This document shows, piece after piece, positions 25,760-36,945 of a stretch of 64,000 bases of DNA. Both the position numbers and the translations under genes were made by a program. This DNA is from Eucommia ulmoides. Its lineage: Eukaryota; Streptophyta; Magnoliopsida; Garryales; Eucommiaceae. Positions within the stretch are counted from its first letter, which is position 1. Every line of letters starts with the position of its first letter. The notes under the pieces are model-generated. The model did not search any database and was not told the origin of the DNA. It was given only the letters and a program-made list of their open reading frames with translations. The stretch spans positions 1,302,001 through 1,366,000 of the forward strand of contig JAENRU010000487.1 of the NCBI GenBank assembly GCA_016647705.1, given 5' to 3'.

Positions 25760-26948
25760 TACTTCCCATTTGACAGATAAAAAAGATGTTATTTCCTCTT
25801 CTCCAAGGCCCCCTTTGGTTGTCTAATTATCTTATTTTCGATAAATTTCAGCATTTTTAAATTTTACAGCCAAACACAACCGAAAAAGGGTATTATTCGT
25901 GAATTGATGGGCTACCAAACAGATCCTTATTGTTTTTGTTCCTAGAAAAATGGGAACACAGATAGAAATATGAAAACAAAGAAACCCGTTTTTGTTCCAA
26001 GTTTTTTTGGAACAGAAACAACTAAACAAACGTCACCTAAACGATGTTCTAGCTTCACGGTAAATTTCATTTCCCCTTTTGAATTTACAGTGGGATATAC
26101 TTTCAAATGGAGGGCTAATTCAAGAAATGGCTCATATTGCTAATGGCCGTGATCCGGGCAATTGTGTCTCCCTATTGCGTGTCAATGTAAGTATCTATCT
26201 CCTTAAAGTCGCGTTTGGAAGAACAAACTACAGTTTCAAAATTCCCCCCCACCCCCGGCCCAAAAAAAAATAGTTTTTTTTTTTATTATTATTAAAGCAA
26301 CATCTGGTAACGCGTTTTTAATTACTTTTAAATTAAAAAAAAAAATATAATGAAAACACAATTTTTATACTATAAGAGATAGAGATTGAGTGACAAGAAC
26401 GTTTCCACCAATATTTTTTTTACCATCTACGAATTTTGGGGAATTCAAAGATCACTTATATAGATAATACTAAGATATAATCTCTACACTATCAAAAACG
26501 CTTTTGATTTTTTTGCTTTTGTTTTTAAGTAAAAGAACTTTTTTGCTTTTAAGTGCCTAAAAACCTGCAACCAAACAGTGGCTTATTTTTATTTTTTCTG
26601 TAGAGTGCTAACTCGAGCCAGAGCAACATGCTGATACTACAAGAGAGTTGTACAGATTGTACAGGCTCGTATGTAATATATGCCCCGGTGGATATAGTAT
26701 CCATGAATGTGGTTCTAGGTGGTGGTGACCCAGATTATGTTGCCCTATTGCCATCTGGTTTTGCTATACTTCCCGACGGAAATGGGCAGCACGGGGAGGT
26801 CGGGTCATTACTGAGTGTTGCATTTCAGATATTGGTTGATTCGGTTCCTACAGCAAAGCTATCTCTTGGATCTGTGGCGACTGTCAATAGCCTTATTAAG
26901 TGCACGGTCGAAAGGATCAAGGGTGCACTAGGAAGTGAAAATGCATAA
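22080..26948 (+). CDS. PDF2/ATML1-like: HD-ZIP class IV homeodomain-START transcription factor (PDF2/ATML1-like), 11 coding exons
   Basis: Coding exons: 22080-22306, 23162-23279, 23505-23693, 23895-24341, 24431-24532, 24607-24807, 24999-25173, 25355-25626, 26091-26186 and 26604-26948, with 24431-24532 to 24607-24807 split between residues Val and Met; every junction is GT-AG and in phase, giving 723 residues. The order is an acidic N-terminus; a homeodomain at about 58-117 ([10 protein letters not shown] at 106-115); a leucine-zipper-loop-zipper at about 118-185 with the class IV CPNCGG at 149-154; a START domain at about 245-475; and a HD-SAD region to the end (ending [13 protein letters not shown]). 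Known for the family: nuclear regulators binding L1-box sites to specify shoot epidermis. The first Met at 22080 fits because it is followed by a family-like leader and preceded by a stop-free AT-rich UTR. Compared with ATML1/PDF2 (about 740-760 residues) it lacks most of the Gly/Asn/Ser-rich linker before [10 protein letters not shown]. Orthology within the clade is not settled. Confidence 0.95.
22370..23060. repeat. Tandem duplication of about 260 bp within HD-ZIP intron 1
   Basis: Two diverged units, about 22490-22755 and 22752-23035, share ATTTTCGTCATTTCCTC / TTTTTGTCATTTTATCAC, TCTCAAACAATGATG / TCCCAAACAATAATG and GGATTGAAACAAATG. Weak inverse edges (ACATTTATCC versus TCAAATGTGC) suggest a small TIR element. 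The frames on either strand here are repeat noise. Confidence 0.65.
25717..25756. repeat. (AT)n microsatellite in HD-ZIP intron
   Basis: About 20 AT units within the intron between 25626 and 26091. Confidence 0.9.
25807..26037. mobile_element. Small Harbinger-like MITE in HD-ZIP intron
   Basis: Ends GGCCCCCTTTGGTTG and, inverted, GGTGACGTTTGTTTAG; flanks CAA and TAA. The interior holds GTTTTTGTTCC and GGGAACACAGATAGAAATAT, the same short motif that is amplified at 56.4-57.2 kb. Between the exons ending at 25626 and starting at 26091. Confidence 0.65.
26203..26581. mobile_element. Probable MITE filling the last HD-ZIP coding intron
   Basis: Left edge CGCGTTTGGAAG and inverse right edge CACTGTTTGGTTGC, flanked by TTA-like triplets; contains the ATAATCTCTACACTATC block related to 2007-2118. 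It occupies almost the whole 26187-26603 intron. Confidence 0.5.
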
Positions 26949-28020
26949 GGTGAGTGATCATTTTTAGTTTACACGCCCCGCCCCCCCCAAACAACCCCCC
27001 AACCCCACCTAAATTGCCCCTTTAACCGGAATTATTGGAAAACCTCAATCTGCAGTCTAAAAAAAATTAACAATCCTAAATGTATATAATATAACGACAT
27101 CTATATCACTTCTAGTCTAATATAAACCTTTGCTTTTTAGCTAACTCGACGTTTCTATTCGAAAGCTCGAATTTTTTTTTCCTCAAAAGATTTATCTTAA
27201 TTTTTTCATTGTAGACGCTTCTTAGACTTATTTGGTAGATAGTTTAAAAATCTCAACTTGCAATTATAAAAACCCTAAAAATAGGATATAACCACGTCTA
27301 TATCATTTCTAATTTACCCTTTTTGGCTGATCTTTACCATGAAAAAGGCTAGAGAATTTCTCTCTATCATTATTATTTTTAGATTTATCTACACTTTTTA
27401 TCACCCGTTTGGTAGATTGTTTGAAAAACTCAAGCTGCAGTTTAAAATTCCCAACGATACAATATAGCAACATCTATATCATTTCTAATATAGATCTTTT
27501 TAAACAACCAACATTTTTTATAAAAAAATTTCAAATTTTTTTTTTTGTGAGATTTAATCTTTTTTTTTTTCACCATTGACATTATTTACTACCCGTTTGG
27601 CAGATTGTTCGACAACCTCGAACTACGATTTAAAAAACCCTAAAAGATACAATATAACGACATTTATATCATCTCTCAATGTCTATTCACTACTAATTCT
27701 TGACCCCTTCATTCTTTTGCTTCTGTTCTTCGTTACGTAGAGTTTTGAAGGAAGACGTCGAAAGGCAAAACGAAGGCGATGTTTACTAGTGGAATTCAAC
27801 AAAAGGGAATAAGTCAAGAACGCACCTTAATAATCCTTGCCGTTTGGTGTTTGTTTGGTGGAAGCAGCCTGAAAAAAGAAAAAACACCACACCAATCAGC
27901 AAGGGTAATCGGTTCGGGTATTGACTTTGCTAATAAAAGTGGAAAAAAAAAACGATGTATTATTATTGTGTTCCAGAAGAAGATTTAGCATATGTAGAAT
28001 AGTTTTATGGCTAAAGGACA
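26949..28020 (+). other. 3'-UTR region of the HD-ZIP gene with probable 3'-UTR intron
   Basis: Immediately after the stop, AAGGTGAGTGATC offers a strong donor (GT at 26951), and TTCGTTACGTAG (ending about 27740) an acceptor. Splicing would remove about 790 bp, leaving a 3' exon of roughly 280 bp before AT-rich DNA. No coding potential beyond a short frame at 27779-27988. Transcript evidence would be needed to confirm. Confidence 0.45.
27020..27700. repeat. Four diverged tandem units of about 185 bp
   Basis: Units start near 27026, 27228, 27407 and 27591. Each has an (A/G)GATTGTTTGA-like start, CTCAA(T/G)CTGCAGT-like middle and ATAACGACATCTATATCA-like end. They lie in the presumed 3'-UTR intron. 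Confidence 0.7.
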
Positions 28021-28211
28021 ATAACTTCTCAATCAAACACTTATTTTTTCTTTTTTCTTTTTTTTTTTTTTATCTTTGTGATGTTTTTTACGTTATTTGA
28101 GCTATTAAAATGTTGTTTAAATCCTAAAAAATCGAGATTTTAGAATATATATCCTAGGATACATGTCTAGCATGCTATCCTTAGCTAAGGTACCTTCAAG
28201 TAAGCTACAGT

Positions 28212-28813
28212 AGGCTCGTTTGGCTGTGGTTTACTTCTCGAATTAGACCATTTTACAATTAGTCAATTTATAAATTGTTATATTAAGAGGTGTTCAGTTG
28301 TAAATTATTTAAAACATACAAATTATTGGTTCTAGTTTAAATGCTCTTTTCTGATATATAATTACTAATTAGAGAAAGATATAGCTAAAAATGATAGAAT
28401 GGTGTTGGAACCCAAGAGAAGAGGATTACCGTTCGGCTTAGGCTTATATATAGCTTAGGATCAGGTAACACAAGTGATGTAGGATTCAACATGTCCTCTC
28501 ACGCGTAGAGTGACCTTTGACAAACCGCCACGAACGGATATCGAAGGGCCCAACATTGATGTGGGATTCAACAAGCCCAACATCAGAGTAAGGGTCTTCT
28601 GATACCATGTAGAAACTCAATGGGCCTAACTCACTCTCAAAAAAAGTCTTGAGAGAGGCTTTAGGCTTATATATAACTCAAGGATCAGATTAGTCGAGTG
28701 ACATGGGATTCAACAAATCTTCTTGTTTTACAAAATAATATGATATAGCAAGATAAACCACTCAAAATAAGACAATTCCTCAACTAGGATAATTTAGACA
28801 ACCAAACAAGCCC
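28212..28813. mobile_element. TIR element enclosing LTR/TRIM-like fragments
   Basis: Left end GGCTCGTTTGGCTGTGG and inverse right end GGCTTGTTTGGTTGTC, with GTA/CTA flanks. It encloses part of the array described at 28400-29720. Confidence 0.5.
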
Positions 28814-29720
28814 TAAGAAGATTGTTAACTTAGGGGGGGGAAAAGGTAGTTGAAGGCAATAAATGCATTGGACAAATTATAGGCAAGTTCACTGCTGTGA
28901 TTACCCTCTTTCTCCACCCCCAACCCCCCCCCCCCCCCAAAAAAAAAAAAAAGATTTCAAAATGGTTGGCCATTAGGAGTTGATGGAGACAGCAAAAATT
29001 GACAATATCGGCAAGAATGAACAAATATCTTGGACATTTTATATGTAAGCCTACTAAATACTAACATCGCATTTGGTACGCTAGAATGAAATTGCATCAT
29101 GCTATTTTCATTTTCAAACTTACCCTTTACCGGTACATAACTATGAATTGTTATTTTGTAACTTTTTAAAAATGTTTGTAGAAACTCAATGGGTTTAACT
29201 CACTTTCGAAAGATGCCTCGTAAGACAAGGATTGCCCCTAAGCTTTATATATAGCTCAGGATTAGGTAACACGAGTGATGGGAAATTCAACACTCCAACT
29301 CATGCACAGGGAGGACTTTGTCAAACTATTGTAAACGGATATCCAAGGGCTGGCCAACATCGATGTGGGATTCAAAACACCCCTTAAGCACAGGGTGAAC
29401 TTTGCCAACCACCGCAGACTATTGGGTACCCAACATTGATGTGGGATTCACCACCCCCAACATCAGATAAATGACAAAAGATCTGACTCTGATACTATGT
29501 AAAAACCCAATGGGCCTAACTCATTTTCAAAAGACGCCTAGTAAGATGAGGATTGCCCTAGGCTTTATGTATAACTCAGGATTAGTTAACACAAACGATG
29601 TGGGATTCAACACGTCCCCTCACGAACAGAGTGAATTTTTGACAAACCACTGCGAACGGATATCAAGGGAAGGGTCCAACATCGACATGGGATTCAATAA
29701 TATTTTTTGGTTTTATTTTT
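28400..29720 (-). repeat. Direct array of TRIM/LTR-like fragments
   Basis: A block with CAATGGGCCTAACTCA, GCTTTATATATAGCTCAGG, GATGTGGGATTCAAC and CGAACGGATATC recurs three to four times (about 28435-28590, 28595-28720, 29175-29470, 29490-29700), broken by unrelated sequence. Read on the minus strand, the junction GTTTCTACATGGTATCAGA looks like an LTR end followed by a tRNA-Met primer site, so these are probably LTR remnants in head-to-tail order. A poly-C/poly-A stretch lies at 28925-28953. No gene. Confidence 0.5.
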
Positions 29721-30432
29721 TTATAAATTCTAATGTTGGATTTGTTCGAAACTCCTGATTAAACATTCTAATCTATTTATTAAGCATATTTTGAATTTCA
29801 CTTGACAATCCTTCCCTTTTTTTCTAAACTTTTTCTTTTTCTTGGGGTGCTCCTCCTTTTGAAAAGGAGAAGCCCATGAGAGTGTTTGGTAATCAGTTTT
29901 TAAAAGTCAAAATGAGTTTTTTGGTTAATGATACTTTTTGTATGGCTTAGATTTTCTCTCTGATTACATTATGACTATTTGTTAATCTCACACCATACTT
30001 TCATCCTATAACATCCTTCACCTGCTCCTCCTTCCCCAAGTTGAATACCGAAAAAACAAAAAAATCATAAAAAATTATTAGTTATATTATAAGGAGAAAA
30101 AAACTAGAAACAAACAATTATTTGAATGCTCGTGCTTTAACAAATTTATCAAACAATTTACTGCTCCTTTTCAACTCTTTTTCAATGGCTCATTTTCAAC
30201 CCCCACAACTAAAACCCAGTCCAAAATAGCCAGATAGAACGGTTGAATGCCAATTTTATTTAATACAGTTAAATTTCTATTGTCCAACAGAGTAATTAGC
30301 ATGTGCCCAAGGTAAAAATATTAGTGTGCGGAAGGCGATATGGTGCAAACATCCAATAACTAGCTAAATCGAAATATTGTGGGATAGTATCTCTCTACTT
30401 TTGGTCTAAACTCTTATTCAATCTTTTAAGGA

Positions 30433-30470
<38 letters not shown>

Positions 30471-31635
30471 TTTAATTGTTTTCTTTTCCCAAGACATGTA
30501 AAGACAACCCTGAAATTGTTTCCCATAATTCAGACAGTAACCTTCAGCTAACTCAAGAATAACCTCAGATGAACTAAATATTTAAGGAAACATTATGTGT
30601 TAACTATTACTAATGAATGCTATGATCTAAAGATTCCATCACAGAAAATAAACAACAAAAAAAATCTAAAAAACGGTAGACAATAATCATTAATATGTAC
30701 CAGATATGATCAATACGAATTGTAGTAGTTTTTCAAAGAAAATTTAAACTAAAGACTGTATATATATACCTTTTCCTGGAGCAAGCTGAGAGAGGTTCTG
30801 GAATGTCATTAATGGAAAGATGATTCCGACAGCAGAAAAGCTTGACATGTACTAATGCCGCCATTAGTATTTCTTCTTCTTCGTATTCTTCCTCTTGATA
30901 ATTCATAGTTTCACTGTATGTTCTGATCTTCTTGTTCTGCAGAGAAACATGAAACTTTAGAGAGAGAAAAAGAGGACGGAAGGGGTGGTTGCAGAGCAGA
31001 TGTGTTTTTATTGGATTCATGAGTGAAATGAAGGCAGTTAGGTTTGGCAAGTTTTCAACAGTCTGGGTGGTGGTTAGGGTTCTTTAATATCTTATTAAGA
31101 ATCTTATGTATACAGGACATCAATTAATATTTCAAGGGAAGTAACGGTCACAACCACCTCCAAATTTATTTATATGCCCCGTGCCTAAAAGCACTTATTG
31201 CGTTTAGAAATACATTTAAAAGTTTAAGGGTGCAAAATGCAATTTGACTTATTGCATGTCTATCCCTTATTGCATTTTGCACCTTGAAGGGTATAAATGT
31301 AATTTAATATATAATAATTTGTTTTTATTGATTTTTTACACTTTGACCTTTAAAATTAATGGAAAAGTACTGACAAGGTGAGTGAAGTGCAACAAGACCT
31401 AACTACAGGGGCAAAGTGCTGATGAAAATACCACAGGAGTGCAAAGTACAACAAAGCCTAACCACAAGGGAACAAAGAATAATTAATCCACGGTTTTATT
31501 ATATAGTTTATATAGAATTTAATTCAATACATCAATTTTGCAAATCCTATATTTAGTTCAAATAGATAAATCATGAAAATATATTTTATTGAAAGTTTGT
31601 TATTTAGTTCATATATATATATGTGTGTGCGCGTG

Positions 31636-31668
<33 letters not shown>

Positions 31669-32332
31669 TAGTAATAACCCCATGCTCAATAAATTTATCT
31701 TGAATATTTTATAATTAGTTCAAACACATTACTTGTGAGAAGACATTTTGTTGAAAAGATATATATATATATATATAGACACACACACATTTACATTTGA
31801 AACATTTTTTTACCATTGGCTAGTTAGAGATATTTCCAATCGTTGATTTAGAATTTATTAAGAAACTAAATAACAATTGTCAACAAAATATATTCTCATG
31901 ATTAATATATATGAACCAACTACAATTGGATATTTAACATTAATGTATCGAATTAAATTAACGCCTTTAGAAACAAGGTATATATACTAGTACGCATTCG
32001 CGCGCGTGTGTATATATATATATGTGACAAATTAAATCAAAAAAATGCTATACTGTTAAAAAAAATCATTATTAATGATCTCAGGGAGTTAAAAGACTCT
32101 CTTTAGCAAGCAGGGCCTATTTAAAACCCAAGCAGGTTCTGCATATTGTATATCTCCTATATTGCAAAACCACCAACACACTCCAAAATTTTAGCCGTAC
32201 GCAATGGAAATTTTAAACTGTCCTTCTGTCTGCATATTTTTTAATTCTGGACAGTTATTTCAAAATACCAGGTCTGCCAGGCAAAACTGAAACGATCTTA
32301 TAATAGAAAAGCAACGGAAAATGATACATTAA
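29721..32332. other. Intergenic; microsatellites, no supported gene
   Basis: (TG)n near 30445-30470 and AT/CA runs near 31610-31670, 31765-31790 and 31995-32025. The 105-codon minus frame at 30733-31050 (contains MNYQEEEYEEEEILMAALV) has no family I recognise; it could be a small protein but lacks support. A TIR-type edge (AAATGCAATTTGACTT, then CTACAGGGGCAAAGTGC) lies at 31200-31480. Confidence 0.4.
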
Positions 32333-33038
32333 GGTTGCGTTTGGGTAAGGAATTTGATAATACATGGAATTTTTCAATGATATGATTTCAAAATTCTAAA
32401 TTTTGAAATTCCATCGTTTACAGATTCTTTGTTTGGATAACGTTTTTAGATGAAGACTTTGATTGTGTAATTTCATAATTTCCTTGTTTGAATGGACAAA
32501 AGTATTTGCATGCAGAATTTTGAAAACTAATAATTTTTTAATTAAAAAAAATGTGAAAATTTATTTAGTAATTTAAAAATATAATTTTTATACCTGTTTT
32601 AGTAATATAATTTTAATAATAAATAAGGAATTGAAAAAATAGCAAATTCCCTCTTGAAATGATTTAAAAATAACATGTGCTTTGAAGGGCTTTGCAAATT
32701 CATCTTCTTCTCCTATTTCACAAATGAATGGATTTCATTTGTGAAAAAATGTGATTTAGTTCAAGTTCAGGGGACTAATAAAGGGAAAGAGAGACCCAAG
32801 AAAATGTGGGACGAGATTATTAGAAATGATTTGGCGACATTAAACCTGACGGACGGGATGACCCTCGATCGATTTCTATGGCGTAAATGGATTTATGTAG
32901 CTAATCCTACATAAGTGGGACAAAGGCTTAGTTGTTGTTGTTGTTGTAGTACACAAATAAGGAATTTTCTAAACAGAATATGTGAAATTCCTTGTCCAAA
33001 TGAAATCCTCCCTTAAATTACCTTACCCGAACGCTACC
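32333..33038. mobile_element. Harbinger-like element (TAA duplication) carrying a LINE 3' end
   Basis: TAA at 32330-32332 and 33039-33041; ends GGTTGCGTTTGGGTAAGG and its inverse CCTTACCCGAACGCTACC. The LINE fragment sits between two MITE halves that share inverse TGGAATTTTTCA-like and AATTCCTTG-like sequence. Confidence 0.75.
32735..32948 (+). pseudogene. 5'-truncated RTE-type LINE: C-terminal reverse-transcriptase ORF end plus (GTT)n tail
   Basis: The translation has the conserved end of plant RTE-clade LINE proteins: an RPKKMWDEIIRNDL-type segment, a MTLDRFLWRK segment and YVANPT before a stop at 32912-32914. It continues in GGGACAAAGG and a GTT microsatellite tail (32931-32948), which is typical of RTE 3' ends. 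Only the last 60-70 residues remain, a dead-on-arrival insertion. Confidence 0.8.
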
Positions 33039-33526
33039 TAATTGCTAAAATTAAGTACGCTTAAGTTCAAATTTCTTCCTAACTCCTTGTGGGCGCTCTC
33101 CCTAAGTCCCAATTCACCAAGCCGTTTTTCAGAACCTGAAACTGTTAGTTTTAGGTAAACTTACAGCTTGTAAGTAACAATCGACCTCAACTAGCTAGAC
33201 AATGAAACCAATTAAATCGTAATTCAAAATAATTTATTAACCACAAGTATATCATGTATTCCAGTTAATGCACATATAAGAAACACACATAAACAATCAT
33301 GATTTGGCAACTGCCACATTCCGCCTATGACAGGGCAACCCTACCAACGTAAAACCCTCATTGGCGGGGGTCGATACTGCCGCAATATTTTGAGAAACAA
33401 TCCTAAGTAGGGACCTTGGTCCCTAATCATGATTACAATTTCACGCCCCCGAGAAAGGCTCAATCATAGCCAAAAACAATAGTACGATATGCAATCACTC
33501 ACAAATCCCGTACAATTAAATGACAT

Positions 33527-34535
33527 TGTTGGAATATTTAATATTACATTAATGCATTATTTATTATTCAGTATTTAGGTCACATTTCGTCATATTGACC
33601 AATTTGGTAATTTCTGCTATTCCATAAATTAACCGATTCATTAGGTGTGATTTCCTTGTTTAGCCTAATATTAGGCTAGATAAACAAGAGAGAATAGTCT
33701 AAAAGTAATATATTAAAATATTCCTTTTAGCCTGTATTCTTTTTGGCATCAAGAGCTAAGGAATTAAAAAAAAAAATACACAAAAACTCAAACCCATTAC
33801 CTTCAGCCCCTAAGCACCATCGCCCATAGAGACTTCCAGAACCTGCCGACCAACGTCGTCTGAACGCCCAATCCCCATCGTAGTTGTTTCGTGGTCATGT
33901 CCAACCAGCCGTTATCTCACGATGCTCATCCAGCATCTGCCATTGTCCCATGGCCGTCAAGTAGCCACTGTCCCACAGCGTTTGTCTAGCAACCATCTTC
34001 CGGAGGTTCATGGCCTTGCCCTAGCTGCAAACTAGCGGCATTTTCTAGCCACTCATACCTCCTTCGTCGTCCGTAATGCACTAGAAAACGATGTTTCTTT
34101 CTCCATCGTCCCTTATCCATGTAACCAAGTGCCCAACGGCATTCATTGTGTCTCTGTCGTTCTTCTGGTAGTAGTTGGCCAACACTTCTTTCTCCGTTGT
34201 CCCTTGTCCAGGTAACCGAGTGTATGGTTGCCTTTGTTGTGTCTTTGCCGTTCTTCCGGCTGTCAACATGTTTATTCTTCAGTCAACTGTTGTCAAGCTA
34301 GGGCTTAGAAACATCTTCGCCCCAGTTTAAGAGGGAGTCTTAGAATATTTAATATTTACTTTAATATATTATTTAATATTTAGGTCATGTTGATCAATTT
34401 TATAGTTCCTTTTATACCATTAGTTAGCTCATTCATTTGAGGTGATTTCCTTTCTTGTTTAGTCTAATATTAGACAATATAAACAGTGGAGAATACTAAT
34501 AGCCTTGAAGTAATATATATCCTTTTAAGAACTAA
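33527..34535 (+). mobile_element. Deleted copia/TRIM-like LTR element, about 1.0 kb
   Basis: Two direct repeats of about 200 bp: 33527-33743 (starts TGTTGGAATATTTAATATT) and about 34337-34535 (TCTTAGAATATTTAATATTT), sharing TTTAGGTCA, TGTTTAG(C/T)CTAATATTAG and ACAGTGGAGAATA-like strings. A primer-site-like TGGCATCAAGAGC (about 33743-33755) follows the first, and a purine tract GTTTAAGAGGGAG precedes the second, as in plant copia elements. The interior of about 590 bp is non-coding and contains a tandem unit of about 100 bp (34085-34265, TTTCTTTCTCCATCGTCC twice). Confidence 0.7.
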
Positions 34536-34763
34536 ATAGAAAAAATAAGTAAAAAAATAAATAAATAAAGTTTTCAGCAAAAGCCCAGCTTGTGTCTTTT
34601 GTCAGAGCCAATTTTAATTCTTGTTTTACAAAATCGGCTCCAAGGAAACCAATTTACATTGTTTTTATTAAAAAAAATGTAAATCTATCCCCATCAGGTA
34701 CTAAAGTTATTTAATTACATTATATATACAAAGAACTCCAAACAGAGACAAGGTTTACCTGTG

Positions 34764-35280
34764 GCAGTCGTAACTGTTGGAAGAGCAATGAGGGGCAAAG
34801 ATCCCGATAATGGAATGAGGCTGTTGAAGAACTGAAAACGAGTGTTCCTAGAAACATCGAAGGAGTTAATAAAGATGTGCATAGATGCCTAAAGTTGAGC
34901 TATGATTGTTTTCCAGGTGAAGAAGCCAAGTCTTGCTTCTTTCTTTGTTCTCTATTTTCCGAGGATCGTGATATGTAAGTGGAATTGCTTGTACGATTTG
35001 GATTCGGCTTGGGAATATTTAAAAACATGAATACCGACATACCATGCTACAAGCAAGACACAAAACAAACTCTATTATCAACCACCTTAAAGATTCATGT
35101 TTGTTAATGGAAGGTGAATCTAAAATGCACGATGTAGTACGTGATGTTGCTATATCAATTGGGTCCGATAAGTTCTTAGCAAGAGCTGGTGTGGGTTCGA
35201 AGGAATGGCCGCACGTCGAGTCTCCGGATTAGTACACTGGAATTTCGCATATGAAAAATGAAATTCGGGAACTCCATAAT
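34764..35280 (+). pseudogene. CC-NBS-LRR disease-resistance gene fragment, broken
   Basis: Pieces in different frames give consecutive NB-ARC features: GLPVAVVTVGRAMRGKDP, then NEAVEELKTSVPRNIEG, KLSYDCFPGEEAKSCFFLC, SLFSEDRDM followed by a stop, then GESKMHDVVRDVAISIG (the MHD motif) and an LRR-like ISHMKNEIRELHN. The P-loop and kinase-2 parts are absent. At least two frameshifts and two stops are present. Known: such proteins are intracellular immune receptors; this copy cannot encode one. Confidence 0.8.
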
Positions 35281-35883
35281 GTGTGCGAAAACACAAATTG
35301 CAATTAAACATTATTCCTAAAACATCTGGATTCGAATACTTGATCAACACAGAGGAGTAGGGCATTCTACATCCGCAGATATTCTCTAACCTAGAAAAGT
35401 CAATCAATGGCGATTCCTAAAACACAAGATCAAGCTCATTTCTAACAATCAGGTACAGGAGAAATCATACGCAACTAAACACAAAAATGCAGCTCAAATT
35501 ATTGAATTCGAAACGATTGAATTGAGTACTGAATTCACAACTCGATGCAAAGCAAAAATGCAGCTCAAATTATTCATCGGACATAATAATTAATTAATTA
35601 ATTCAATCATTTGCAGAGAGGGAGAGAGATCGAACAGTACCTGGGAGAATCGAATATGGATCACTACTTGCTTTTCGCAGTTCGAATTTTTATTATTTTA
35701 GGAAAAGATGATTGCGTAATTGCGTTTCAAAGAGATCAACGTTTTTGCTAATGATTTTTTTTTTTTTTTTCTTTTTCTTTTTTGTGTGTGTTTGACCCCA
35801 AATTTTATAATTTACTCGTCACTAAACCCGCTCAAGATATAAAAGACCATGTTTAGCGTTTCTGTTTGTTTGTTTGTTTGGTT

Positions 35884-35922
<39 letters not shown>

Positions 35923-36225
35923 CAATAAATTGGGATGAAAATTTTATAATATTTTTCGCTAAACCTGTTCAATACAGTAGACGGTGTTGAGTTAGCGTTT
36001 CTGTATTTATAGTTTCTACTCCTAATAAATTGAGATAAAATTTTTATAATTTATTATTCATTAAACTCACTCGATATAATAGATGGTGTTTTCTACTTCC
36101 AATAAATTCGGGTTGAAATTTTATAATTTATTATTCATTAAACTCACTCGTTATAGTAGCTGATGTTGAGTTAGTGTTTTTTTTTTTATAGTTTCTACTT
36201 CTAATAAATTGGAATATAAAATTTA
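35281..36225. other. Intergenic; poly-T tract
   Basis: A poly-T run of more than 30 bases lies at about 35886-35922. A degenerate repeat (AATTTTATAATTTATTATTCA, one base fewer in places) recurs between 35800 and 36180, about every 100-115 bp. No gene. Confidence 0.5.
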
Positions 36226-36588
36226 TTTTTTTTTCTAAAATATTCCAGAAATAAAAACATGATTGGTAATCTTGAAATCATTTCTTTTAATTTATGAGAA
36301 TGGAAACAAAGAAACACGTTTTGTTGCAATATATTTATTAGACTGCGTGGTGGTGGTGGTCAGCATAATGATAGTAGTCGGCGGATGGTGGTGGGAATAG
36401 TTTTATGAGAGTGAATAAAAATCAACATTTTTTTATTTCTCAAATTCTTAAGAAATTCAGGAATACTCCCAAGATACTCTCAAAATTTTGATAACAGAAA
36501 CATGTTTATCAAACGTATTTCTGTACATTAATCTTAAAATTTTAAGAGTAGGAACAAAATCAATAACCAAACAAAGCCATAATTTTTT
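36226..36588. mobile_element. MITE fragment of the 536-956 / 17060-17764 family
   Basis: Core GGTGGTGGGAATAGTTTTA and right edge AACCAAACAAAGCC match the family; the left terminal repeat is missing. Confidence 0.6.
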
Positions 36589-36945
36589 AAAAATTCCAAT
36601 AATTTTTTCAAAAGTTAAATGTCACCGCACACTATAAAAATTACTAATTTTTTGAATATTCACTAAGAATCCCTTGAAAATGATATTGACCGCACTTTGA
36701 ACAGGTTGTCTCTGTGTCTTGATCTTAACAAGAATCAAGTCAAAACATACTTCGAGAGAAAGACACGTGTAATGTTTTGAAATTAATCTAGGCTTTCGAG
36801 GTTAAGAAATAAAATATGCTCCAACTCATAGCTGGTACAAAAAAAGAATGATCTAAAAGAAACTATCTCGTATGATTAAAACACAATAAAATATAATAAA
36901 AGGATTCGTATTCGACTTTAATGCAATTATGAATTAGATCGCTTA

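Noticed and set aside
30733..31050. 105-codon minus frame
   Set aside because: Some protein-like stretches but no family and no context; not enough for a gene call.
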